In this document: one piece after another, positions 36,740 through 44,839 of the stretch | How positions within the stretch are numbered: position 1 is the first letter of the stretch | How the letters are laid out: every line of letters begins with the position of its first letter | Source of the DNA: Ramlibacter sp. | GTDB taxonomy: Bacteria; Pseudomonadota; Gammaproteobacteria; Burkholderiales; Burkholderiaceae_C | Assembly: GCA_022844525.1 (NCBI GenBank) | Contig: JALHLO010000004.1 | Coordinates: forward strand, 1-48,481 | Direction: 5' to 3' | DNA length: 48,481 nt | Translations under genes and position numbers: made by a program | Notes under the pieces: generated by a model | The model's input: the letters and a program-made list of their open reading frames with translations, nothing else | What the model was told of the DNA's origin: nothing | The model's database searches: none

Positions 36740-37594
36740 TCAGCGGTTGGTGAGCTTGGTCTCGAGCGTGTCGTCGCGCGTGAACTTGAAGCGCGAGACC
36801 ACGACGATCTGGTCGGCCCGGCGGCGCATGGCGTCGTTGAAGCGGCCGAAGGGGCCCGCGGCGCGCGCGATGCTGGCCGCGCGGCGATCGAGCACGTTGT
36901 TGCCGGAGGTCTCCACGACCTCCGTCTCCAGCACGCGGCCGTCGTGGTTGACGGTGACGATCATGGTCAGCTCGCCATAGAGCTTGCGCCCGGCGAGCTC
37001 CGGGAAGTTGTGGGTGCCGCGGTCCTCGATCTTGCGCCGCAGCGTGTCGTAGTAGACCGCGTACACCTCCTCGCGCGTGGAGGGGCTGATGTAGCGCTTC
37101 TTGGGCCGCGCGTTTTCCTCGTTGATGCGCTTCTCGATCTCGGCGAGCAGCTTCATCAGGTGGCGCCGCTTCTCCTCGCGCGCCGCCGCTTCCGGGTTGG
37201 TCCGGACTTCCTTGGGGTCCGCCGGCGGCATGGCCGCCAGCGCCTTCTTGATCTGCGCGAGCATCAGCTGCTGCTGCTGCTGCATCTCGTCGATCTTCTT
37301 GAGTTCGTCCTCGGCCGCGTCGCCCACGCTGGTGAGCGCCGAAGGCGGCAGCGGCGAGGTCGCGCGCCCCTTTTCCGCCTCGCCCCCGCCGGCCAGCGTG
37401 GCCTGCGCGATGGCCTGGGCGCGATCGGGCTTCTCGTTGCTGCGGGCGTTGACCAGCACCACCTCGAGCGGGGTGTCCTGGAAGACGCGGTTGAAACCCT
37501 CGGGATCCACGATCCGCACGAACAGCACGGCGGCGTGGGCCAGGAGGGACACGCCCAGCGCGATCTGCAGGGTGCTGAGGGACTTCAGGTTCAC
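36740..37594 (-). CDS. TonB-family energy-transducer-like protein
   Basis: A 284-residue protein with one N-terminal membrane helix (about 11-28, in a ...SLLAHAAVLF-type segment as in TonB/TolA), a glutamine- and charge-rich coiled region (about 95-160; KKIDEMQQQQQLMLAQIKK), and a C-terminal TonB-like domain (about 190-284; GELTMIVTVNHDGRVLETEV). The long proline-rich stretch of classic TonB is missing. The start is GTG, 5 bases after the RNB-family gene. No exbB or exbD is nearby, so a link to TonB-dependent uptake is uncertain. A TolA-like or periplasm-spanning structural role is possible. Confidence 0.78.
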   Translation of the reverse strand: MNLKSLSTLQIALGVSLLAHAAVLFVRIVDPEGFNRVFQDTPLEVVLVNARSNEKPDRAQAIAQATLAGGGEAEKGRATSPLPPSALTSVGDAAEDELKKIDEMQQQQQLMLAQIKKALAAMPPADPKEVRTNPEAAAREEKRRHLMKLLAEIEKRINEENARPKKRYISPSTREEVYAVYYDTLRRKIEDRGTHNFPELAGRKLYGELTMIVTVNHDGRVLETEVVETSGNNVLDRRAASIARAAGPFGRFNDAMRRRADQIVVVSRFKFTRDDTLETKLTNR

Positions 37595-37599
37595 GGAGG

Positions 37600-39663
37600 C
37601 TAATTATCGGCGGCAGCGGGGGCCGCGGCGGCTTCGTCCTCCGGAGTGTCCGTGACATCCACCGCGATCGCAATCGGGCCCGCGACGGTTTCCTCCTCGG
37701 TGTCGTCCTCCGCCGACACTGCGGCCTGCGGCGCGGCGTCCAGGCGCTGCGTGACGGTGCCGTTCACGTCCAGCGTGATCAGGTCGATGTCGCCCAGCTT
37801 CACCCGCACGCGCGCCCCCCGCGGCAGGTCGCCCGCGCCCAGCACCGGCAGCACCAGGGGCAGGGTGTCCGCGCGGGCCAGGCCTTCCTTGAAGACCGTG
37901 GCCTCCAGCTCGCGGATGTCCTGCTGCTGCAGGTACTTCAGCGTCCAGAAGCGTTCCATGCCCGCCTGGTGGCCGTTGTAGGCGGCGTAGGCCGCGTCGA
38001 AGGCGGAAATGATGGAGAACAGCTCCGCGTCCTTGGGCTTGAACGGTGCCACCAGCGCCGCGGTGCGGCCGTGGCGCGCCGCCGCGATGATCTGCCACTG
38101 GTTCACCAGGTCGGTGTAGCGGCGCAGCGGCGAGGTGCTCCAGGCATAGGCCTTCACGCCGATGCCCGCGTGGGGCTGCGCCTTGGTGCCCATGCGCACC
38201 TTCACGCCGGGCGCCAGGCTGGCCTGGCTGCGGTAGATGCCGGGCACGCCGATGTCCGCCAGCCACAGGCCCCAGGTGCTGTTGGCCAGGATCATGGCCT
38301 CGGACACGATCAGGTCCAGCGGCGCGCCGCGCGCGCGCACGGTGATCTCCACCGGCTCTTCGCCGGTCGGGCCGTCCTCGCCCGCGGTGGGCACGCGGAA
38401 GTTGTAGTCCGGCCGGTTGAAGTTCTCGGGCTTGCCGCGCACCACCTCGCGCTGCGCCTTGAGCTGCCTGGCCAGCCGGAACAGGAAGCACAGTTCGGCG
38501 TGGAAGCGGGTGGCCGGCGTGGGCACCGCGTCCTCCGCCGCCGACGGGCTTTCCAGGAAGGCCTCGGTCAGGTAGGAGTCGAGCTGGTCGTGCCGCAGGT
38601 TCACCGCGATCGGCACGCGTTCCAGCCGGGTCTCGCTGGCCTGGATCTCCAGCGTGGCCTCGTCGAAGCGCACGTAGAGGGACACGGCGGGGCAGTCGCG
38701 GCCTTCCATCAGCGTGTAGGCCTGCACCACGTCGTCCGGCAGCATGGTGATCTTGTGCCCCGGCATGTACACGGTGGACAGGCGCTGGCGCGCGAGCTGG
38801 TCCAGCGGCCCGCCGGCTTGGATCGCCAGGCCGGGCGCCGCGATGTGCACGCCCACGGTCACCGTGCCGCTGCCCAGCCCCTGCACGGACAGGGCGTCGT
38901 CGATCTCGGTGGTGCTGGAATCGTCGACCGAGAATGCCTGCACCGGCGCGAGCGGCAGGTCGTCCTTGATGGCGGGCGCGGCCACCGGCGGGAAGCCGGT
39001 GCCCTTGGGGAAGTACTCCAGCAGGAAGCGCTTCCAGTGGAACTGGTAGGGCGAGGTGATCGCGCCGGCCTTCTGCAGCAGCGCCAGCGGCGCCGTCTGG
39101 GTGCTGCGCGAGGCCTCGACCACCGCCTTGTATTCGGGCGCGTTCTTGTCCGGCTTGAACAGGATCCGGTAAAGCTGCTCGCGGATCGCCGGCGGGCAGC
39201 TGCCCGAGGCGAGTTCCGCGGCCCAGGCGACGATCTGCGCCTGCACCTGCTTCTTCTTCTCGATGGCCGCCAGCGCCTGCTGCAGGACCTCGGCGGGCGC
39301 CTTGCGGAAGCGGCCCTTGCCGGCCCGGCGGAAGTAGTGCGGCGCCTCGAACAGGCGCAGCAGCGCGCCCGCCTGCTGCGGCAGGCTGGCGTTGGCGCTG
39401 AAGTACTCGCGTGCCAGGTCGCCGAAGGCGAATTCCTCCTCGGGCGCGAACTCCCAGGCCAGGTCCAGCTCGATGGTGGACGCCACCTCCTGGGCCTCGC
39501 GCAGCAGCTCCTGCGGCTGCGGCTTCTCGAACTTCAGGAGGACGTTGGCGGACTTGACCTTGACCCGCTTGCCGCTCTCGAGCTCCACCTGGGCCGAGGC
39601 GTCCGTCTCGGACAGCACCCGGCCGGCGAGGAATCGGCCGGCATCTTCGAACAACACGAACAT
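37600..39663 (-). CDS. RNase II/RNB-family exoribonuclease
   Basis: A 687-residue RNB-domain protein, predicted to degrade single-stranded RNA in the 3' to 5' direction. Residues 1-60 form a small beta domain (MFVLFEDAGRFLAGRVLSET). The catalytic centre is FSVDDSSTTEIDDALS, giving D247, E253, D255 and D256 for the four metal-binding positions of RNase II, with glutamate at one of them. HIAAPGLAIQAGGPLDQLA and STSPLRRYTDLVNQW complete the RNB fold. An S1-like domain lies near 600-650, and the C-terminal 45 residues are acidic and disordered. It is neither a typical Rnr nor Rnb by length or ends. A GACAAT box lies 8 bases before the ATG. Confidence 0.87.
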   Translation of the reverse strand: MFVLFEDAGRFLAGRVLSETDASAQVELESGKRVKVKSANVLLKFEKPQPQELLREAQEVASTIELDLAWEFAPEEEFAFGDLAREYFSANASLPQQAGALLRLFEAPHYFRRAGKGRFRKAPAEVLQQALAAIEKKKQVQAQIVAWAAELASGSCPPAIREQLYRILFKPDKNAPEYKAVVEASRSTQTAPLALLQKAGAITSPYQFHWKRFLLEYFPKGTGFPPVAAPAIKDDLPLAPVQAFSVDDSSTTEIDDALSVQGLGSGTVTVGVHIAAPGLAIQAGGPLDQLARQRLSTVYMPGHKITMLPDDVVQAYTLMEGRDCPAVSLYVRFDEATLEIQASETRLERVPIAVNLRHDQLDSYLTEAFLESPSAAEDAVPTPATRFHAELCFLFRLARQLKAQREVVRGKPENFNRPDYNFRVPTAGEDGPTGEEPVEITVRARGAPLDLIVSEAMILANSTWGLWLADIGVPGIYRSQASLAPGVKVRMGTKAQPHAGIGVKAYAWSTSPLRRYTDLVNQWQIIAAARHGRTAALVAPFKPKDAELFSIISAFDAAYAAYNGHQAGMERFWTLKYLQQQDIRELEATVFKEGLARADTLPLVLPVLGAGDLPRGARVRVKLGDIDLITLDVNGTVTQRLDAAPQAAVSAEDDTEEETVAGPIAIAVDVTDTPEDEAAAAPAAADN

Positions 39664-39720
39664 AGGGGGCGATTGTCCCATGCCGCATTTCGGCCACGGT
39701 CGCGCTTGGGCCGGGCGGGC

Positions 39721-39756
39721 GTCGCGGCTGGGGCTGCGCCGCTCGCCACGACCTAC
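39721..39756. repeat. second locus of the intergenic repeat family
   Basis: Thirty-six bases starting GTCGCGG and containing GGGCTGCGCCGCTC and CCACGACCTAC match, with a few changes, the reverse complement of 32942-32977. It lies between the RNB gene and the esterase stop, overlapping the last codon of the latter. Confidence 0.7.
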
Positions 39757-40337
39757 GCCAGCCGCAGGAAAGCGAGCACTTCCTCGATGTGCCGGTCGAA
39801 GTCGGACAGGGCGTGGTCGCCGCCTTCCAGCAGCTTGACGCGGATGCCGGGATAGCGGCCGGTCATCTCCCGCCAGTCCAGCACTTCGTCGCCCTTGGCG
39901 ATCACGGCGAAGTAGCGTTCCGGGTGCCGCACGGGCCCGCGTTCCAGCGCCCGCAGTTCGTCCACGAATCCGGGCGCGAAGTAGAAATGTTGCGACGGGT
40001 CGTGCCAGGAGGTCTGCTCGCCGATGTGGCGGGCGAGGTCGCGGGCCGGGTCCACGGCGGGATTGAGCAGCACGGCGCGGCAGCCGGTCTCCTCCGCCAC
40101 CCAGGTCGCGTAGAAGCCGCCCAGGGACGAACCGACCACCGCCATCCGCTCGCGCGGCCAGCCGGCGATCGCGTCCCGCACCATCTCCATGGCGGCCTTC
40201 GGCGAAGGCGGCAGCTGCGGGCACAGCCAGGTGACGCCGGGGTGGCGCTCCCGCACGGCGGCCTCCATCTTCCGCGCCTTGAAGGAGCGCGGCGAGGAGC
40301 GGAATCCGTGCAAATACAACAGGTGGGTGGCGGCCAT
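39753..40337 (-). CDS. YqiA-like alpha/beta-hydrolase esterase
   Basis: A 194-residue UPF0227/YqiA-type esterase. LLYLHGFRSSPRSFKA is the family opening (oxyanion HG). The nucleophile serine is in VVGSSLGGFYATW, the acid is in AVIAKGDEVLDW, and the catalytic histidine in LEGGDHALSDF. I chose the ATG starting MAATHLL; an upstream extension of 14 codons has no homology. YqiA hydrolyses short-chain acyl esters in vitro, and its physiological substrate is unknown. The gene is first in the minus-strand block and divergent from the histidine kinase. A TACCAT box sits 7 bases before the ATG. Confidence 0.85.
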   Translation of the reverse strand: MAATHLLYLHGFRSSPRSFKARKMEAAVRERHPGVTWLCPQLPPSPKAAMEMVRDAIAGWPRERMAVVGSSLGGFYATWVAEETGCRAVLLNPAVDPARDLARHIGEQTSWHDPSQHFYFAPGFVDELRALERGPVRHPERYFAVIAKGDEVLDWREMTGRYPGIRVKLLEGGDHALSDFDRHIEEVLAFLRLA

Positions 40338-40416
40338 GCCCCGGATGGTAGAGGGGCGGGTATGCCCTTTCACAATCATCGGCGCTTAAGCGAAACTCCT
40401 GGAAACGGAGAGGCTG
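40338..40416. promoter_or_regulatory. divergent region between the esterase and kinase genes
   Basis: Seventy-nine bases containing a perfect 10-bp palindrome CGCTTAAGCG (40383-40392), a possible operator, and on the minus strand TTGTGA and TACCAT separated by 19 bases, a weak promoter for the esterase. The kinase has GGAGAGG a few bases before its TTG. Confidence 0.35.
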
Positions 40417-42180
40417 TTGGCGCAAGAAGAACGAGCCGGGACCACCCCCGACGCTTCCGCCGAACTGGTGAAGCGCAGCGTGGCCATGATCCTCGCCCAG
40501 ACGCGGGCCGGGGCGACCGCGGCCTTGCTGATGGGAGCCACGCTGGGAGTGATCTTCGTGCCGGCGGTGGGATGGGTGCCCTTCGCCGCCTGGTACCTGG
40601 TGCTGGCCCTGGGCATGGTGGCGCGCCAGCCCTACTTCCACCGGCTCGTGCAGCGCGACGGGGCCACCGCGTCCACCCTGCGCCGCATCGCCGGCGTGGC
40701 CGCCGTCACGGGCTGGTTCACCACGACCTCGGTTCCCCTGTTCTCGCGCGCGCTGTCCGTGGGGGACCTCGGGGTGCTGACCATCATCACGGTGGGCTGG
40801 GTCTGCCTGGCGGTGGCGGTGCTCGCCGTGCAGCCCCGCGTCTACGCCCTCTACCTGACCGCCTGCCTGGCCACCGTCTACCTGGGCTGGATGGGCCATG
40901 CCGGCACCCGGGAGCTGCTCCTCATCGCCGTGGCCATGCTGCTGGGCGCCCCCATGCTGGTCCGGCTGGCCGGCGTCGTGCAGTCGCAACTGCGCGACGC
41001 GGTGGAAGCCGCGCAGCAGAACGCCGTGCTGGTGGGGCAGCTGCGCGAGGCGCTGGGCAAGCAGCAGGAGACGCAGCGCGCCCGCTCGCGCTTCCTGGGC
41101 GCCGCCAGCCACGACCTGCGCCAGCCGGTGCAGGCGCTGCTGTTCCTGTCCGACATCTTCCGCAAGTCCACCGACCCCGCGCGGCGCGATGCCATGGCGC
41201 TGCAGATCGTGCGCACCGGCGAATCGATCGACGGCATGTTCCGCCACCTGGTGGACTTCGCGCAGATCGACGCCGGCACCATGAAGGCCGTGGTGCAGCC
41301 GGTGCAGCTGGAACAGCTGGCCGCCGCCGCGGCGTCCGGCTTCGCCGAGAAGTGCGCGGCGCGCGGCCTGCGCTTTCGCAGCGAGATCCGCGACCCGTGC
41401 ACGGTCGGCGCCGATCCCGTGCTGCTGGAACGCATGCTGCGCAACTTCCTGGACAACGCGTTCAAGTATTCGCTGCGCGGCGAAATCGTGCTGCGCGGCG
41501 AAGTGGCGGGCGACACCGCCGTCGTCTCGGTGAGCGACCAGGGCGTCGGCATGGAGCCGGAGGACCTGGAACAGGCCTGCAACGCCTTCTTCCGCGGCCG
41601 CTCGGCCAGCCTGGCGGAGGCCGAGGGCATCGGCCTGGGGCTGGCCATCTCCCGGCACATGTCGGACCTGATGCAGGCTGGCCTGCGGCTGGAATCGCAG
41701 CCGGGCAAGGGCACCCGCGTCACCATCCGGCTGCCGCTCGCGCGCCCGGACGAGAGCGTGGCGCCGCGGCGGCCGCCCGGGAACAGCGAGGCGCTGCTGC
41801 GCGGCCGGCTGGTGGCGGTGCTGGAAAACGACCGGCTGGCCCGCGAGGCCCTGTGCGACTGGCTGCTGGAGGCCGGGGCGCGGGTGGCGCAGGCCGCGTC
41901 GCTGGCGCAGCTGCAGGAGGTGCTGCGCAACGCGGACAGCCCGCCGGACCTGATGCTGGCCGACTTCCGGCTGGCCGAGGGCACCGGCGTGCAGGCGGTG
42001 GAGGCGGTGCGCGCGACCTACGGGTGGGTCCCGGCCTGGATCATCTCCGGCGAGCCGGACATCATGGAGCGCGGGCTGGACCTGCCGGTGCTGCAGAAGC
42101 CGATCACCCCGGAGCGGCTGCTCGGGGCCCTGCGCGCGGCTTTCCCGGACGCGGACACCTCCCCCGGCGGCCTGGCCTGA
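40417..42180 (+). CDS. hybrid sensor histidine kinase
   Basis: A 587-residue membrane kinase. Six hydrophobic helices (about 32-185) form the sensor and no PAS domain is seen. A short coiled coil (about 190-225) leads to the HisKA domain, with H232 in SHDLRQPVQALLFL. The ATPase domain has N-box NFLDNAFKYS, G1 SDQGVGM and G2 GIGLGLAIS. The C-terminal receiver (about 460-580) has LENDRLAREAL, the phosphoacceptor in MLADFRLAEG and the lysine in LQKPITPERL. The receiver's first acidic pair is E-N-D rather than DD. The start is TTG with GGAG upstream. It converges on a NarL-type regulator with a 7-base gap, a probable partner. The stimulus is unknown. Confidence 0.87.
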   Translation: MAQEERAGTTPDASAELVKRSVAMILAQTRAGATAALLMGATLGVIFVPAVGWVPFAAWYLVLALGMVARQPYFHRLVQRDGATASTLRRIAGVAAVTGWFTTTSVPLFSRALSVGDLGVLTIITVGWVCLAVAVLAVQPRVYALYLTACLATVYLGWMGHAGTRELLLIAVAMLLGAPMLVRLAGVVQSQLRDAVEAAQQNAVLVGQLREALGKQQETQRARSRFLGAASHDLRQPVQALLFLSDIFRKSTDPARRDAMALQIVRTGESIDGMFRHLVDFAQIDAGTMKAVVQPVQLEQLAAAAASGFAEKCAARGLRFRSEIRDPCTVGADPVLLERMLRNFLDNAFKYSLRGEIVLRGEVAGDTAVVSVSDQGVGMEPEDLEQACNAFFRGRSASLAEAEGIGLGLAISRHMSDLMQAGLRLESQPGKGTRVTIRLPLARPDESVAPRRPPGNSEALLRGRLVAVLENDRLAREALCDWLLEAGARVAQAASLAQLQEVLRNADSPPDLMLADFRLAEGTGVQAVEAVRATYGWVPAWIISGEPDIMERGLDLPVLQKPITPERLLGALRAAFPDADTSPGGLA

Positions 42181-42187
42181 ACGGCGC

Positions 42188-42862
42188 TCAGAACACGGAG
42201 TCGGGCGAGGAGGCCTGCAAGTCGCGGATGCTCACGCCGGCGCGGGCCAGCGCATAGACCGCCTCGGTGCGGTTGGAGACCACCAGCGCGTCGAGGATGT
42301 GCGCCACGTGCGACTTGACCGTGGTGTCGGACAGGCCGAGGTCGCGCGCGATCACCTTGTTGGGCTTGCCCTGGACGATGCCCAGCAGCACCTGGCGCTG
42401 CCGCTCGGTGAGGTGGGCGCCCAGGCGGCTCCAGGCGTCCTGCTGCGCCCGGGTGACCGGCGAGCCGACGCTGAGGCTGGTGGGCGGCAGGTAGACGCCG
42501 CCCGAGAGCACCAGGGACAGCGCGGCATTGAACTGGTCGCTGGGCGCCGACTTGGGCACGAAGCCGAAGGCGCCCAGGTCGATGCATTCGCGCACGACGG
42601 CCGGGTCTTCGTTGCCGGACAGCACCAGCACCGGCACGTCCGGGCGGCGGCCGCGCACCGCGCGCAGGGACTCCAGTCCCTGGTAGCCCGGCATCTGCAG
42701 ATCCAGGATCATCAGGTCGACCTCGAGCCCGGCGTCCAGCCGCTGGAAGGCGGTGTCCAGCACCGAGCATTCGATGACGTTGACGTCCAGGCCCGTGTTC
42801 TGCAGCGTGTAAACGACGCCGCTGCGGTACAGGGGGTGGTCGTCGACGACAAGGATGTTCAT
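42188..42862 (-). CDS. NarL/LuxR-family response regulator
   Basis: A 224-residue regulator: receiver (1-120) with DDHP at 7-10, phosphoacceptor D54 in LMILDLQMPGY and lysine in FVPKSAPS, then a LuxR helix-turn-helix (about 148-210; LTERQRQVLLGIVQGKPNKVIARDL). It faces the hybrid kinase tail to tail and is divergent from rodA (79-base gap), so it could control rodA. Both are contextual inferences. The C-terminal end is a short unstructured tail. Confidence 0.88.
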   Translation of the reverse strand: MNILVVDDHPLYRSGVVYTLQNTGLDVNVIECSVLDTAFQRLDAGLEVDLMILDLQMPGYQGLESLRAVRGRRPDVPVLVLSGNEDPAVVRECIDLGAFGFVPKSAPSDQFNAALSLVLSGGVYLPPTSLSVGSPVTRAQQDAWSRLGAHLTERQRQVLLGIVQGKPNKVIARDLGLSDTTVKSHVAHILDALVVSNRTEAVYALARAGVSIRDLQASSPDSVF

Positions 42863-42941
42863 GGCGGGTGCGGCGCATGTTAGCAGCCGGCCCTGCCCCG
42901 ACTACGGCCATTGGGATGAGGGCCCGGGAGATAATCGCGCG

Positions 42942-44096
42942 ATGGCCGCAGTCTTCGATCAGCCTTCGCTCCGCCAGCGACTGGCTCCCATGCTCCAGGG
43001 CTTCGACGGCCCGCTGGCATTCGCCGTGTTCCTGCTCGCCTGCGCGGGGCTGCTGACCATGTACAGCTCGGGCTTCGACCACGGGACCCGCTTCATCGAC
43101 CATGGGCGCAACATGGCGCTGGCCGGCCTCATCATGTTCGTGGTGGCCCAGGTGCCGCCGCAGCGGCTGATGAGCTTCGCCGTGCCCTTGTACGTGCTCG
43201 GGGTCGCCTTGCTGGTGGCGGTGGCGGTGTTCGGCATCACGAAGAAGGGCGCGAAGCGCTGGGTGAACCTGGGCGTGGTCATCCAGCCCAGCGAGATCCT
43301 GAAGATCGCCATGCCGCTGATGCTCGCCTGGTGGTTCCAGAAGCGCGAGGGCCAGCTGCGGCCGCTGGACTTCATCGTCGCCGTGCTGCTGCTGGCGCTG
43401 CCGGTGGGACTGATCATGAAGCAGCCGGACCTGGGCACCTCGCTGCTGGTGCTGATGGCGGGGCTGTCCGTGATCTTCTTCGCCGGCCTGTCCTGGAAGC
43501 TCATCATTCCGCCCTTCCTGATGGGCGTCGTGGCCATCGGGCTGCTGGTGATCTTCGGCGACACGCTGTGCGCCGAGGGCGTGCGCTGGGTGATCCTGCA
43601 CGACTACCAGCAGCAGCGCATCTGCACGCTGCTGGACCCCACGCGCGACCCGCTGGGCAAGGGCTTCCACATCATCCAGGGGATGATCGCCATCGGCTCC
43701 GGCGGCCTGTTCGGCAAGGGCTTCATGCAGGGCACGCAGACCCACCTGGAGTTCATCCCGGAGCGGACCACCGACTTCATCTTCGCGGCGTATTCGGAGG
43801 AGTTCGGGCTGCTGGGCAACCTGTTCCTGATCGCCAGCTTCCTGTTCCTGGTGCTGCGCGGGCTGGCGATCGCGCTGGAGGCGCCGACGCTGTTCTCCCG
43901 GCTGCTGGCCGGCGCGGTGACGATGATCTTCTTCACCTACGCCTTCGTGAACATGGGCATGGTCAGCGGCATCCTGCCGGTGGTGGGCGTGCCGCTGCCC
44001 TTCATCAGCTACGGCGGCACCGCCATGGTGACGCTGGGGATGGCGCTCGGGATCCTGATGTCGATCTCGAAATCCAAGCGGCTCGTGCAGAGCTAG
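42942..44096 (+). CDS. rodA: rod-shape lipid II polymerase RodA
   Basis: A 384-residue SEDS glycosyltransferase with ten membrane helices, making side-wall peptidoglycan with PBP2. Key segments are INLG-like WVNLGVVIQPSEILKIAMP, MKQPDLGTSLLVL (catalytic aspartate), FIPERTTDFIFAAYSEEFGL and LPFISYGGTAMV. It is clearly RodA rather than FtsW by the DPLGKGFHIIQ-type loop. The usual neighbours mreBCD and mrdA are absent. Two response-regulator genes flank it instead. GATAAT lies 6 bases before the ATG, with GGGAGA just before that as a distant ribosome site. Confidence 0.93.
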   Translation: MAAVFDQPSLRQRLAPMLQGFDGPLAFAVFLLACAGLLTMYSSGFDHGTRFIDHGRNMALAGLIMFVVAQVPPQRLMSFAVPLYVLGVALLVAVAVFGITKKGAKRWVNLGVVIQPSEILKIAMPLMLAWWFQKREGQLRPLDFIVAVLLLALPVGLIMKQPDLGTSLLVLMAGLSVIFFAGLSWKLIIPPFLMGVVAIGLLVIFGDTLCAEGVRWVILHDYQQQRICTLLDPTRDPLGKGFHIIQGMIAIGSGGLFGKGFMQGTQTHLEFIPERTTDFIFAAYSEEFGLLGNLFLIASFLFLVLRGLAIALEAPTLFSRLLAGAVTMIFFTYAFVNMGMVSGILPVVGVPLPFISYGGTAMVTLGMALGILMSISKSKRLVQS

Positions 44097-44164
44097 CACG
44101 ACTGTCCGCTCTCCCGAAGGGGGTAGGCGGCGCCAGCCGGACGGGCGCATGATCGCGCTGTCGT

Positions 44165-44193
44165 TTGGTCGGATCGGGTCCCCCCGTTATCCT
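44165..44193 (+). promoter_or_regulatory. predicted sigma-70 promoter of the second NarL-type regulator
   Basis: TTGGTC (44165-44170) and TATCCT (44188-44193) with a 17-base spacer. Transcription would start near 44200, shortly before the AAAGGAGG ribosome site at 44206-44213 and the ATG at 44219. This suggests the gene is not only read through from rodA. Confidence 0.5.
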
Positions 44194-44218
44194 GCAGTAC
44201 GGGCAAAAGGAGGCCTTC

Positions 44219-44839
44219 ATGCGAGTCCTGGTGTGCGATGACCACTCCCTGTTCCGGGAAGGGCTGCGGCTCCTGCTGGAAAAGCTGGACGCCAGCATGG
44301 AGGTCACCCTCACGGCCTCGGCGGAAGAAGCCCTGGCGGCCACCCGCAGCGCCATGTTCGACCTGATCCTGATGGACTGGCACATGGACGGCCTGGCCGG
44401 CGCGCGCGCGCTCGAGGCCCTGCGCGAATCGGCGCCGCTCACCCGGGTGGTGGTGCTCTCGGGCGACCGCAACGCTGAACTGGTGCGCAGCGCCGTGGAC
44501 CTGGGCGCCGCCGGCTTCATCCCCAAGGATTCGCCGCCCGCGCAGCTGATGATCGCGGTGAAGACCATCGCCGACGGCGGGGTCTACCTGCCCACGGGCG
44601 GGCTGGCGCCGATCCAGACGCGCGACGTGCGCGACGCCTTCCCCATGCTGACCGAGCGCCAGGCCGACGTGCTGCGCGCCGCCTTGCGCGGCAGCTCCAA
44701 CAAGCTGATCGCGCGCGAGCTGGGCATCAGCGACGGCACCGTCAAGACCCACCTTCGCGCCATCTACCAGGAACTGGGCACCCGCAACCGCACCGAGGCC
44801 GTCTACATGGCCGCGGAGCAGGGCGTGCGCATTTCCTAG
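44219..44839 (+). CDS. NarL/LuxR-family response regulator
   Basis: A 206-residue regulator with receiver (DDHS at 7-10, D53 in LILMDWHMDGLAG, lysine in FIPKDSPPAQ) and a LuxR helix-turn-helix (LTERQADVLRAALRGSSNKLIARELG, about 140-200). It resembles the regulator at 42188-42862 in layout and in the NKxIARxLGxSDxTVKxH core, so the two may be paralogues. No kinase is adjacent. A strong AAAGGAGG site supports the ATG. Its TAG stop overlaps the TAG of the convergent phosphatase gene in a shared CTAG. Confidence 0.88.
   Translation: MRVLVCDDHSLFREGLRLLLEKLDASMEVTLTASAEEALAATRSAMFDLILMDWHMDGLAGARALEALRESAPLTRVVVLSGDRNAELVRSAVDLGAAGFIPKDSPPAQLMIAVKTIADGGVYLPTGGLAPIQTRDVRDAFPMLTERQADVLRAALRGSSNKLIARELGISDGTVKTHLRAIYQELGTRNRTEAVYMAAEQGVRIS

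Noticed and set aside
37600-41658. An unbroken minus-strand frame of 1352 codons running from the RNB gene through the esterase into the kinase gene
   Set aside because: Only the part from 39663 downward has protein-family content. The rest is an artefact of few stop codons in 70% G+C DNA and is antisense to real genes.
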